Assembly: GCF_004362525.1 (NCBI RefSeq)
Contig: NZ_SNXS01000003.1
Coordinates: 558,001-622,000 of the forward strand
Length of the DNA: 64,000 nucleotides
Direction: 5' to 3'
DNA from: Roseateles toxinivorans
Lineage (GTDB): Bacteria; Pseudomonadota; Gammaproteobacteria; Burkholderiales; Burkholderiaceae_C
Positions 41,611-53,225 of this stretch are shown one piece after another (the first letter of the stretch is position 1; the number at the start of each line of letters is the position of its first letter). A model generated the notes under the pieces. The model saw only the letters and a list, made by a program, of their open reading frames with translations. It was not told the DNA's origin and ran no database searches. The translations under genes were made by a program, and so were the position numbers.

Positions 41611-42381
41611 TTACTGGCCGTAGACGTCGAAGTCGAAGTAGCGATCCTGGATCTTCTTGTACTCGCCGCTGGCGCGTATTGCCTTGATCGCTGCGTTGAG
41701 CTTGGTGCGCAGCGCCTCATCGCCCTTGCGCATCGCAATCCCCACCCCCAGGCCGAAGTAGGCCGGATCGACGTAGGACGGGCCGGTCAGCGCAAAGCCC
41801 TTGCCGGCCGGCGTTTTCAGGAAGCCGGCATCGCCGGCCACCGCATCGACCAGGGTGGCGTCCACGCGGCCGGCCGCCAGGTCGAGGTAAATCTCGTCCT
41901 GCTTGGCATAGCGCACGATCGTCGCCCCGGCGAACTTGTCGCTGGCAAAGCGGTCGTTGATGGTGCTGCGCTGCACACCGATCTTCTTGCCCTGGAAGCT
42001 GGCCGGCGAGCCGTCGATCGGTGCGCTCGCCTTCGTGATCAGGCGGTTCGGCGTCTTGTAGTACTTGTCGCTGAAGTCCACCACCTTCTGGCGCTCCGGG
42101 GTGATAGACAGCGAGGCGACGATGAAGTCGAACTTGCGCGCCTGCAGGGCAGGGATCATGCCGTCGAAGTCCTGCTGCACCTGGGTGCATTGCGCGCCCA
42201 TCTGAGCGCAGACGGCGTTGGCGATGTCGATGTCGAAGCCCTTGAGCTTGCCGTCGGGCCCGACCGAGCTGAATGGCGGGTAGGCGCCTTCGACGCCGAC
42301 GCGCAGCTTCAGTGGCTCGGCGGCGATGGCCGATGCGGCGAAGGAACAGGCGGTCAGCAGGCCAAGAAGTTTCAATTTCAT
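41611..42381 (-). CDS. aotJ: Periplasmic amino acid/dipeptide-binding protein (AotJ-like)
   Basis: A 256-residue substrate-binding protein of the HisJ/ArgT class. The signal peptide ends ASAIAAEPLK. The core has RVGVEGAYPPFSSVGPDGKL, GFDIDIANAVCAQM with a matching second cysteine (QMGAQC), FDGMIPALQARKFDFIVASL and a terminal RYFDFDVYGQ, all conserved for cationic amino acid binders; the DxxIPAL and SLSIT positions contact the alpha-amino and carboxylate groups. In this operon it should bring arginine or beta-Asp-Arg to AotQM. The gene starts 24 bases after the cyanophycinase stop, so it is co-transcribed with it. Confidence 0.92.
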   Translation of the reverse strand: MKLKLLGLLTACSFAASAIAAEPLKLRVGVEGAYPPFSSVGPDGKLKGFDIDIANAVCAQMGAQCTQVQQDFDGMIPALQARKFDFIVASLSITPERQKVVDFSDKYYKTPNRLITKASAPIDGSPASFQGKKIGVQRSTINDRFASDKFAGATIVRYAKQDEIYLDLAAGRVDATLVDAVAGDAGFLKTPAGKGFALTGPSYVDPAYFGLGVGIAMRKGDEALRTKLNAAIKAIRASGEYKKIQDRYFDFDVYGQ

Positions 42382-42404
42382 GATCGGTGCACTCAGAGGG
42401 GAGG

Positions 42405-43658
42405 TCAGGGTTTGGCGGCCTGAAGCGGCCGATACAGGGGTTGGCTCAGGGTGATCGGTGTGACATCGAGATAGATGTTGAAGACGCTGTAGTCCTCGCC
42501 GCCGAAGGCGCCGGTGTAGTAGCCGATGCTGTCCGCGCCCTTGCGGAAGCGGAACTCGAAGCCCAGCTCGGGCCTTGCGGAGCCGGGCCCGCCGAAGGCC
42601 AGCGCCGTGACCTCGCGCTGTGCGTTGTCGATCAGATTGCCCATCAGATTGGCGACGGTGGTGTCGCCCAGCGCATCGGCATAGAAGGCGTCGCGGGTGA
42701 AGTAGGGCTTGAAGCCGGCGGCATTGGGGTCCACCTTGAGGTCGGCGAGCTTCTCCTTCGACGGCGTGGCGCTGCGGGTGCTGAGCTGGTAGCGGTCGCC
42801 GCGGTCCAGATAGCTCAAGCGGGCATTGCGCAGATTGAAGGCCGGCAGTCGCGGGTCGCTGCTGGCCTGGCCGAGGTCGGCGATCAGCGCGCCCTTGTAG
42901 CCGATCACCTCCAGGCTGTCGCCCTGGAAGATGACGGCGGTGTTCTCGTCGACGCCGACGCCCAGCTGGTAACCCTTGGCCAGCATCAGCGGCAGCATGC
43001 GGCCGAAGCGCCCGCGCTTCAGGAAGTGCTGATCGACAAAGATGTCCGGCCCGACGAAGCCCAGGCCGCGATCGATGTGCCTGCCCTCGGTCATGCCGCC
43101 TTTCATCACCTCGAGCACGTCCTGCGCGTCGCGGAACATATGGGTGCTCATGATGGCCGCGCCGGCACTGCTGCCGGCCACCACGCCACCGGCGCGGTAG
43201 ATTTGCCAGATGGCGGTCAGCACCGGCGTGGGCTGGCCTTTTTCGTCGAGCAGGGCCTGGGTGATGCGCTCCTGCGCGCCGCCGGAAAAGTACACCCCTC
43301 GGGCGGCCAGCACCTTGGCCACCAGCGCCGGATCGCGCGCGGCGGCGCGGTAGTCGCTGCCGGCCAGGCGTGGTGCGATCGGCAGCGCCTCGGCTACCGC
43401 GCCATGCTTTTGCAGCACCTCCACCAGCGTGTCGCCGGACTTGCCCGGGTTGCCGGCCGCCGTGGCCAGCACCACCCAGCGGGCGCCCTTGCCGCCGCTC
43501 AGATCGACGAGCCGCTGCCAGACGGCGTCGTTGTCCAACTTCAGCGCGCCGCCGATGGCCACGGCGATGCCCTTGCCGGGAGCAGCGGTCTGAGCCTGCG
43601 GCGAGGTCGCCAGGCAGCCAAGCAGGGCGGCAAGCAGCCAGGATTTGAGTCGGAGCAT
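42405..43658 (-). CDS. cphE: Secreted cyanophycinase (peptidase S51)
   Basis: A 417-residue protein with a signal peptide (SWLLAALLGCLATSPQAQ). The S51 fold shows IGGALK at 36-40, then YFSGGAQ near 123-129, and the nucleophile in AGSSAGAA, giving Ser164, with GVDENTA and KGYQLGVG typical of the family. The enzyme cuts cyanophycin, the Asp-Arg storage polymer, into beta-Asp-Arg dipeptides. With the signal peptide it would act on polymer outside the cell, unlike internal CphB. The motif GGAQ replaces the usual GGxQ with Ala, worth noting but not disabling. It is the first gene of a nine-gene run, with the sensor kinase gene transcribed further upstream in the same direction. Confidence 0.93.
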   Translation of the reverse strand: MLRLKSWLLAALLGCLATSPQAQTAAPGKGIAVAIGGALKLDNDAVWQRLVDLSGGKGARWVVLATAAGNPGKSGDTLVEVLQKHGAVAEALPIAPRLAGSDYRAAARDPALVAKVLAARGVYFSGGAQERITQALLDEKGQPTPVLTAIWQIYRAGGVVAGSSAGAAIMSTHMFRDAQDVLEVMKGGMTEGRHIDRGLGFVGPDIFVDQHFLKRGRFGRMLPLMLAKGYQLGVGVDENTAVIFQGDSLEVIGYKGALIADLGQASSDPRLPAFNLRNARLSYLDRGDRYQLSTRSATPSKEKLADLKVDPNAAGFKPYFTRDAFYADALGDTTVANLMGNLIDNAQREVTALAFGGPGSARPELGFEFRFRKGADSIGYYTGAFGGEDYSVFNIYLDVTPITLSQPLYRPLQAAKP

Positions 43659-43796
43659 GTTGGGCAGGGCGTAGCGTCGATGCGGCGCATGGTGTCATGC
43701 CCGGTCCGACTATGGGCGTGCTGACTATGGCGGTGGCGGAGTTCTGTAGCTAGGCGTCGCAAATCTGCAAGGCCGGGCCGGCCCGGCGCCCGACGC

Positions 43797-46055
43797 TCAG
43801 GCCGCTGCGGAGGTTTCGCGCAGCAGCCCGTCCACCTCGCTGAGCACCTGCTCGAAGTCCAGCGGCTTGGTGATGTAGGAGCGCGCACCGGCGCTCAGCG
43901 CCGCGCCGACGCTGTCGTCCATCACGTCGGCCGAGACCATCAGCACGGGCAGGCCGGGGGCCAGATGCTCGTGCCGCAGCGCCTGCAGGACGTCCAGGCC
44001 GCTGCCGTCGGGCAGCTGCATGTCCAGCAGCAGCAGGTCGGGGGTCGCCTGGCGCAGCGCGGCCAGGCCATCGCGGACGGTGGTGCAGATCTGCAGCGTG
44101 ATGCCGGGCCGCTTGCTCAGCAGGGCCTGCATCACGGTGGCGTTGACCGGGTCGTCCTCGATATAGAGCACCTTCTTGGGGCCGTAGGCGGGCAGCAGCT
44201 CGGGCAGCGGCAGAGGCTGCAGTGGCGTGTCGGAGGACAGCGGCAGGGTGACGCAGAACTCGGTGCCCACGCCCGGCGCGCTGCTAACGCTGATCTGGCC
44301 CTGCATCAGCTCGACCAGGGTGCGGGTGACGACCAGGCCGATGCCGGTGCCGGCCTTGCCGGAGTCCTCGCGGCCCAGCCGGTTGAAGGACTGGTAGAGG
44401 TTGGCCAGTTGCTGGGTGCTCAGGCCCAGGCCGGTGTCGCGCACGCGGATTTCGACCGTGCCCGGCGCACCGGCCAGCACGTTGACATCGACCCGGCCGC
44501 CGGGCCGGTTGTACTTGACGGCATTGCTCAGCAGATTGACCAGCACCTGCTCCAGCCGCATCGGGTCGGCCTGGGCATAACCCAGGGTCTGCGACAGGTC
44601 GGCCGGTGCGTGCAGGGCCAGGGTGACGTGCTCGCGCTGTGCATCGGCCGAGACAAAGGCGATCGCATCGCTGATCAATGCCGGCAGATCGACCGGCCCA
44701 GGTGTCAGCTTGACCTGGCCCGACTCGATGCGCGACAGCTCCAGCACATCGCCGATCATGCCGGCCAGGTGCCAGCCGGCGCGGGTGATCAGCTGTATGC
44801 GCTCCAGGCGCTGCGGGTCCTCGCGCAACAGCGGGTCGCGCTCCAGCGACTGGGCGAAGCCGACGATGGCATTCAGCGGCGTGCGCAGCTCATGGCTCAT
44901 GCGCGACAGGAACTCGCTCTTGGCCCGGTTGGAGGCCTCGGCCCGCTCGCGGGCGCGCTCGGCGGCCAGGCCGCGCACCTCTTCAGAGATGTCGGAGATG
45001 ACCAGTATCCAGGCGACCTCGGGCGCGCCCAGCAGGGTGTTGGCCTGCAGCAGCGCGTCGAAGGCCGGCGCCTCGCGCGGCTGCAGGCGCAGGCGCTGCA
45101 TGTACTGGCGCTGTTCGGGGATCTGACGGCTGCTCAACCACTCCGCCAGGTCCACGTCGGGCGCCTCGACGCTCACCTGGGCAAGTCCGTTCAGCGCCTG
45201 TCCTTCCAGGTTTCTGCAGCCCAGCAGCCGGGCGGCCGCCGCATTGGCAAAGCGGATCTGCAGATACTGGTCCAGCGCCAGCACGCCATCTCGCAGCGAA
45301 CTCAGGATTACCGAACGCTCGTGAAGGCCTTCGAGCAGGCGCTGTTCGGCCTCGCGCCGACGCGCCATCTCCAGCGCGCGGTCATGCTGGAACTTGTTGA
45401 CGGCGGTGGCCAACTCGATGATCTCGTCGCTGTCGCCCTGGACCCCACCGGCAATCTGCACACGGGCGCTGGGGTCGTCGAGCTTGATGCTGCGCAGCTG
45501 CTCGACCAGAGCGGACAGGCGCAGGGTCACCAGTCGGTGCAGCAGCAGCAGGATGCCCAGTGCGATGGCCAGCACCTTGAGCAGCTCCAGCGGCAGGCGA
45601 GCCAGCGTGCGGCGCATGATCTGCGCGTCGATGGCGTCGAATGATTCGCTGACGCGCAGGCGGCCGATGCGCTGCACGCCCTCGCGCGTGCGTGCCGGCG
45701 CGCTCAATTCCAGCTCGCGCACCTGGGTCGCGGCGGGCAGGCCCTGGCCCTCGCGCTTGAGATCCACCACCGGGCTGCCATCCTCCGACAGCACCTCGAC
45801 ACGCACGATCGCGCCATCGCGGGTGAGGTTGCGTGCCTGCAGCTCCAGGGCCATGGTGTCGTAGTTCCACAGCGCCAGGGCGATCGGGCTGGCGCTCAGC
45901 GAGAGTGCGGAGTCGGAGGCGCGGCGTGCGGCTTCCGTCAGCTGCACGCGCTCTCTCCACACCTCCAGTGCGCCCACGACGACGAAGATCAGGGCGCTGA
46001 ATGCTGCCACGGCCACAAACATGCGTGTGACCAGCGAGCTGGCTATTCGCTGCAT
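43797..46055 (-). CDS. Hybrid sensor histidine kinase with receiver domain
   Basis: A 752-residue membrane kinase. TM1 is near residues 12-32, a periplasmic sensor of about 120 residues follows, TM2 is near 158-178, then HAMP, a PAS domain (about 245-365), HisKA with the phospho-histidine in SRMSHELRTPLNAI (near 385), a HATPase with DTGLGLS and GTGIGLVVTRTL, and a C-terminal receiver with the phospho-acceptor in LLLLDMQLPDG (near 674). It has no output domain of its own and must pass phosphate to a separate partner. The gene ends 138 bases before the cyanophycinase operon on the same strand, so regulation of that operon is possible but unproven. Confidence 0.92.
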   Translation of the reverse strand: MQRIASSLVTRMFVAVAAFSALIFVVVGALEVWRERVQLTEAARRASDSALSLSASPIALALWNYDTMALELQARNLTRDGAIVRVEVLSEDGSPVVDLKREGQGLPAATQVRELELSAPARTREGVQRIGRLRVSESFDAIDAQIMRRTLARLPLELLKVLAIALGILLLLHRLVTLRLSALVEQLRSIKLDDPSARVQIAGGVQGDSDEIIELATAVNKFQHDRALEMARRREAEQRLLEGLHERSVILSSLRDGVLALDQYLQIRFANAAAARLLGCRNLEGQALNGLAQVSVEAPDVDLAEWLSSRQIPEQRQYMQRLRLQPREAPAFDALLQANTLLGAPEVAWILVISDISEEVRGLAAERARERAEASNRAKSEFLSRMSHELRTPLNAIVGFAQSLERDPLLREDPQRLERIQLITRAGWHLAGMIGDVLELSRIESGQVKLTPGPVDLPALISDAIAFVSADAQREHVTLALHAPADLSQTLGYAQADPMRLEQVLVNLLSNAVKYNRPGGRVDVNVLAGAPGTVEIRVRDTGLGLSTQQLANLYQSFNRLGREDSGKAGTGIGLVVTRTLVELMQGQISVSSAPGVGTEFCVTLPLSSDTPLQPLPLPELLPAYGPKKVLYIEDDPVNATVMQALLSKRPGITLQICTTVRDGLAALRQATPDLLLLDMQLPDGSGLDVLQALRHEHLAPGLPVLMVSADVMDDSVGAALSAGARSYITKPLDFEQVLSEVDGLLRETSAAA

Positions 46056-46165
46056 CTGGCGGATCCTTTGTTGTGGCGGCTCCCGGGCGAGGCTCGGGCC
46101 ATGCTAGCGCAGCCGGGTGCCGGTCGGCGCGCTCTGCCGACCGGAAAGCCACTAGATTTTGCCAA

Positions 46166-46714
46166 CTATTGCCTTGCCGGGCTGGCCTTGGCGGCGGGCA
46201 GTTGCGGCGGATTGGGGTGCAGCCGGGCCATGCTGAGCGTGTCCACGTACTGGCCCTGGCGCAACGCATAGGCGCGGTGCCGCCCCTCGTGCTCGAAGCC
46301 GCTGCGCTCATAGAGGCGGATGGCCCGGGCATTGTCGGCATACACCGTCAGCTCGATACGCAATACCTGGCCCCAATTGTCGGCATAGTCCGTCAGCGCC
46401 TCCATCATGGCCTTGCCCACACCCTGGCCCTGGGCCTCAGGCAACACCGCGATGCCCAGGCTCATCGCATGGCGCCGCCGAAGCGCCTTGCCGACGCCGT
46501 GCAGCCCGGCACAGGAGACGACCTCGCCCTTCATCTCGGCCACCAGTACCAGGTCGATGTTGCCCGGCACCTCATTGCCCTCCAGCACGGCCTTCCAGCG
46601 GGCTTCGCTGGCGTAGGGCAGTTGCAGCAGACCCGGATAGACCCGGTCATCTCCATTCATGCGGGTGATGGCCGCGGCATCACTGGGCAGGCAACGGCGA
46701 ATGCTGAACGTCAT
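46166..46714 (-). CDS. GNAT family N-acetyltransferase
   Basis: A 182-residue acetyltransferase. The acetyl-CoA site motif is LGIAVLPEAQGQGVGKAMMEAL, followed by LTVYADNARAIRLYERSGFEHEG, the standard motifs A and B. The substrate is unknown; the family of RimI/YhhY-like single-domain GNATs includes protein and small-amine acetyltransferases. AGGAGA lies eight bases before the ATG at 46714. Its 5-prime leader is unusual: it holds a strong terminator hairpin and an upstream 41-codon frame, suggesting attenuation (see the two entries that follow). Confidence 0.9.
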   Translation of the reverse strand: MTFSIRRCLPSDAAAITRMNGDDRVYPGLLQLPYASEARWKAVLEGNEVPGNIDLVLVAEMKGEVVSCAGLHGVGKALRRRHAMSLGIAVLPEAQGQGVGKAMMEALTDYADNWGQVLRIELTVYADNARAIRLYERSGFEHEGRHRAYALRQGQYVDTLSMARLHPNPPQLPAAKASPARQ

Positions 46715-46761
46715 CTCTGGCTCTCCTTGGGGTGATGAGTCTTGTGGACTCCGGACAAACA

Positions 46762-46791
46762 AAAAGGCCCGCTGGGGTCAGCGGGCCTTTT
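46762..46791 (-). terminator. Terminator hairpin in the leader of the GNAT gene
   Basis: A perfect 13-bp palindrome, AAAAGGCCCGCTG with CAGCGGGCCTTTT around a four-base loop, followed on the minus strand by TTTTTGTTT. It lies 47 bases before the GNAT ATG on the same strand. It is either the terminator of the UPF0149/SEC-C transcript or an attenuator of the GNAT gene. The segment GCGGGTC at the end of the upstream leader frame (plus coordinates 46826-46832) could pair with GGCCCGC of the terminator, which would give an anti-terminator. Confidence 0.75.
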
Positions 46792-46822
46792 GGGGGATAC
46801 CTGTACTGCTCTTGGCTGTTCC

Positions 46823-46948
46823 TTAGACCCGCGCTCCTGTATCGATCGACATGACGACGACTAGCGCTTGCGGCAGGCAAATGGCAAAAACCTGCGCGGC
46901 CGAGAGGGCCAGGCAGGTTTGCGGGGTAAAGGTGTTGCGGCGCAGCAT
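46823..46948 (-). CDS. Possible 41-residue leader peptide
   Basis: An open frame begins ATG at 46948 and ends TAA at 46823, encoding MLRRNTF ... with the run LVVVMSI near the end. Codons for Leu, Val and Ala dominate its second half. It ends just before the terminator hairpin in the GNAT leader, with the last codons overlapping a segment that could form an anti-terminator. This is the layout of a ribosome-mediated attenuator. Against it: no strong ribosome site is seen before the ATG, and a second hairpin lies inside the frame (46890-46921), which could instead be the terminator of the gene upstream. Treat as a candidate. Confidence 0.35.
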   Translation of the reverse strand: MLRRNTFTPQTCLALSAAQVFAICLPQALVVVMSIDTGARV

Positions 46949-46988
46949 GGACTCAGTATCCGGGCCGCCGCGGGGCCTTGTCAATACT

Positions 46989-47777
<789 letters not shown>

Positions 47778-47793
47778 GGGCAGACCTTGTTGT

Positions 47794-50421
<2,628 letters not shown>

Positions 50422-50467
50422 CCGTGGGCTCTCTTCGATGTAAATGCTTGATTTCTCGAACCTTTTG

Positions 50468-50494
50468 ATTATAGGTGGGGCATCCACCGGCCAA
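50468..50494 (-). promoter_or_regulatory. Sigma-70 promoter of alaS
   Basis: On the minus strand TATAAT (50468-50473) is a perfect -10 element. TTGGCC (50489-50494) is a partial -35 at a 15-base spacing, short of the optimum. The -10 lies 46 bases before the alaS ATG. The region is shared with the divergent gabD promoter, for which I see no clear element. Confidence 0.6.
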
Positions 50495-50596
50495 CCCGGT
50501 GGGCGATTGGCGTAAAACCGGGCGTGTCAAACCCGGCTAGAGTCGCGTCCTTGCCCGGGCGTTGCGCCGGGCCGCCCCGCTATCAAGGAGATTCTC

Positions 50597-52075
50597 ATGG
50601 ACAGCAAGACTTCCCCATTGGCCTCGCTGAAGGACGCCAGCCTGCTCAAGACCCATGCGCTGATCAACGGCGAATGGGTGGCCGGCGGCGCTCGCTTCGA
50701 TGTCACCGACCCCGCCACCGGTGCCAAGCTGGCCGACGTGGCCAATCTGGGCGAGGTCGAGACCGAGGCCGCCTTGCAGGCCGCCAATACGGCCTGGCCG
50801 ATCTGGCGTGCCAAGACGGCCAAGGAGCGCGCCGCCATCCTGATGAAGTGGTACCAGCTGATCGTGCAGAACGCCGATGACCTGGCCCGTATCATGACCG
50901 CCGAGCAGGGCAAGCCGCTGGCCGAGGCGCGCGGCGAGGTGATGTATGGCGCCAGCTTCATCGAGTGGTTTGCCGAGGAGGCCAAGCGCATCTATGGCGA
51001 GACGATACCGACCACCGACAGCAACAAGCGCTATCTGGTCATCAAGCAGGCGATGGGCGTCTGCGCGGCGATCACGCCCTGGAATTTCCCGATCGCGATG
51101 ATCACCCGCAAAGTCGCCCCAGCGCTGGCCGCAGGCTGCACCGTGGTGATCAAGCCGGCCGAACAGACGCCGCTGTCGGCTCTTGCCGTGGCCGAGCTGG
51201 CCCAACGCGCCGGCATGCCGGCCGGCGTGCTCAACATCATCACCGCCGATGGCGACAGCTCGATCACCATCGGCAAGGTGCTGTGCTCAAGCGACATCGT
51301 CCGCCACCTGTCCTTCACCGGATCGACCGAGGTCGGCCGCATCCTGATGAAGCAGTGCGCGCCGACGATCAAGAAGCTGTCGCTGGAGTTGGGCGGCAAC
51401 GCCCCCTTCATCGTGTTCGAAGATGCCGACCTGGACAGCGCCGTCGAGGGCGCCATCGCCAGCAAGTACCGCAACGCCGGCCAGACCTGCGTCTGCGCCA
51501 ATCGCCTTTATGTGCAGGACAGCGTCTACGACGCCTTCGTCGCCAAGCTGGCCGAGAAGGCCGGTGCGATCAAGGTCGGCAACGGCTTCGAGGCCGGCAT
51601 CAACCAGGGCCCGCTGATCGATGACCAGGCCATCGCCAAGGTCGAGGCCCATGTGGCCGACGCGCTGGCCAAGGGCGCCCGCGTGGTGCTGGGCGGGCAG
51701 CGCATTGGCGAGCGCTTCTACACACCGACCGTGCTGGCCGATGTGACCTCGGACATGCTCTGCGCCCGCGAGGAAACCTTCGGCCCGGTGGCACCGGTGT
51801 TCCGTTTCAAGACCGAGACCGAGGTCATCGCCCTGGCCAATGACACCGAGTTCGGCCTGGCCAGCTATTTCTACAGCCGCGATATCGGCCGCGTCTACCG
51901 CGTCGGCGAGGCGCTGGAGTACGGCATGGTGGGCATCAACACCGGCCTGATCGCGGTGGCCGAGGTGCCCTTCGGCGGCGTCAAGCAGTCAGGCCTGGGG
52001 CGCGAGGGCTCGCACCATGGCATCGACGACTACGTTGAGGTGAAGTACCTCTGCTTAGGTGATATCCAGAAGTAG
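50597..52075 (+). CDS. gabD: NAD(P)-dependent succinate-semialdehyde dehydrogenase
   Basis: A 492-residue aldehyde dehydrogenase. The cofactor region has ITPWNFPIAMITRK and FTGSTEVGR, the general-base glutamate is in LELGGNAPF, and the catalytic cysteine is in NAGQTCVCANR, with a nearby second Cys that in GabD can form a redox switch. The overall pattern (MPAGVLNIITA, GPLIDDQAI, FGGVKQSGLGREG) is that of GabD/SSADH rather than betaine or glutarate aldehyde enzymes, although glutarate semialdehyde is also a possible substrate. It oxidises succinate semialdehyde to succinate. AAGGAG lies seven bases before the ATG. It is transcribed divergently from alaS and has no gabT beside it. Confidence 0.93.
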   Translation: MDSKTSPLASLKDASLLKTHALINGEWVAGGARFDVTDPATGAKLADVANLGEVETEAALQAANTAWPIWRAKTAKERAAILMKWYQLIVQNADDLARIMTAEQGKPLAEARGEVMYGASFIEWFAEEAKRIYGETIPTTDSNKRYLVIKQAMGVCAAITPWNFPIAMITRKVAPALAAGCTVVIKPAEQTPLSALAVAELAQRAGMPAGVLNIITADGDSSITIGKVLCSSDIVRHLSFTGSTEVGRILMKQCAPTIKKLSLELGGNAPFIVFEDADLDSAVEGAIASKYRNAGQTCVCANRLYVQDSVYDAFVAKLAEKAGAIKVGNGFEAGINQGPLIDDQAIAKVEAHVADALAKGARVVLGGQRIGERFYTPTVLADVTSDMLCAREETFGPVAPVFRFKTETEVIALANDTEFGLASYFYSRDIGRVYRVGEALEYGMVGINTGLIAVAEVPFGGVKQSGLGREGSHHGIDDYVEVKYLCLGDIQK

Positions 52076-52135
52076 CCCGGATGCAATCCGGGGGCCATTG
52101 TTGGCTTGCCACCGTCCCGGATTCCATCCGGGCTA
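52073..52135. repeat. REP-like inverted repeat between gabD and the GGDEF gene
   Basis: Two arms, TAGCCCGGATGCAATCCGGG (52073-52092) and CCCGGATTCCATCCGGGCTA (52116-52135), face each other across 23 bases. Each arm is itself nearly palindromic (CCCGGAT ... ATCCGGG). It begins within the gabD stop codon and ends at the stop of the convergent gene. The same TAGCCCGGAT..ATCCGGGCTA core is, from memory, a common extragenic element in betaproteobacteria. It probably serves as a bidirectional terminator. Confidence 0.75.
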
Positions 52136-53068
52136 CCCTTCTTCGTCATTCGCCGCCGGCTTGGCCTTGCGGCTGCGCTCTGGCCACTGCGTGAGGCCAG
52201 CCTTGCCGGCCACCGGCCGGCCGGCCGCGGCGGCGGTGGCCAGGCGCAGCAGGGTGTCGGCGTCCTGCGCATCTGACGGGTACAGGCTGATGCCGACGCT
52301 GCTGTTCAGGGTCAGGTCATGCCCGGCCACCGACAGAGGCTTGTGCACCGCGTTCTGCAGCTTGCGGGCGACGCGCTCGGCGTCCTCGGGCTTCTCGGTC
52401 GAGGCCAGCAGCACGCCAAACACATCGGCCCCGAGTGAGGCCACCACATCGCTGGCGCGCACACCGGCGCGCAGCCGCACCGCCACCTTGCGGCGCAGCA
52501 CATTGGCGGCCTCGCGACCCAGGTCCTCCTTGGCGCGCAGCAGGCCCTCGACACGCACCACCAGCAAGCCCATCGGCGAGGGCTCGCGCTGGCGCAGCGC
52601 CAGCAGATGGTTCATATGCTCCAGCAGCTGGGTGCGGTTGGGCAGGCCGGTGCCCAGATCGGTGGCATAGGCCTTGCGCGCGGCCCGGTCCAGCTTGTGG
52701 CGCTCGATGCTCAGGCGCAGGCAGCGCGGCAGGCAGGCCAGCTGGGCCATGGGCAACACGTCCTGCACGCCGCGGGAGAGCAGGTCCAGCGTCCAGTCGG
52801 GCTCGCAGTCGGGGGTGAACACCAGGGTGGCGCTGTGCTGCACCGCGTGGCTCAGGGCCGGCCAGGCGCTCAAGCCCGCGGCGCGCTCGTGGGGCAGGGC
52901 GGCAAGCAGCGCATCAAAAGGGCTTTCACCAAGTCGCTGGGCGGCGGCGCTGAGATCCGCGCAGCGTTCGATCTGGAACGGCCCCCAGACCGACTCGGTC
53001 AGACCGTCCAGCAAGTCCGGGCGGTTCATTTCGTCCACCCACAAAACCTGGAGTGCTGCTGGGTTCAA
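52133..53068 (-). CDS. Degenerate GGDEF protein with receiver-like N-terminus
   Basis: A 311-residue protein. Residues 1-120 resemble a receiver-like alpha/beta domain without a clear phospho-acceptor. Residues 135-290 form a GGDEF domain that begins DLGTGLPNRTQLLEHM. The signature loop reads LGADVFG in place of GGDEF, so it should not make cyclic-di-GMP. It may still bind GTP or c-di-GMP as a receptor or scaffold. No EAL domain follows. It is convergent with gabD and divergent from the Ala-rich coiled-coil gene. Confidence 0.82.
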   Translation of the reverse strand: MNPAALQVLWVDEMNRPDLLDGLTESVWGPFQIERCADLSAAAQRLGESPFDALLAALPHERAAGLSAWPALSHAVQHSATLVFTPDCEPDWTLDLLSRGVQDVLPMAQLACLPRCLRLSIERHKLDRAARKAYATDLGTGLPNRTQLLEHMNHLLALRQREPSPMGLLVVRVEGLLRAKEDLGREAANVLRRKVAVRLRAGVRASDVVASLGADVFGVLLASTEKPEDAERVARKLQNAVHKPLSVAGHDLTLNSSVGISLYPSDAQDADTLLRLATAAAAGRPVAGKAGLTQWPERSRKAKPAANDEEG

Positions 53069-53225
53069 AGCCTGTCCTCGCTGACTGTTGGGGGCGGGCA
53101 GAGGCCGCCAGTGTTCTTTCGTTTCATTATGGGAGCATTGCGCTGGCCCGCCGGGCGGGGAATCCCTTGGGATGGGAGGTGGAACCCGCTAACGGCTCGA
53201 TCAGCGGCCGGGTCACAATGCCACC

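Noticed and set aside
46890-46921. Hairpin AAACCTGC/GCAGGTTT as the terminator of the UPF0149/SEC-C gene
   Set aside because: It lies inside the candidate leader frame and is followed by only five T, so I could not separate a terminator from a leader structure and did not list it as its own feature.
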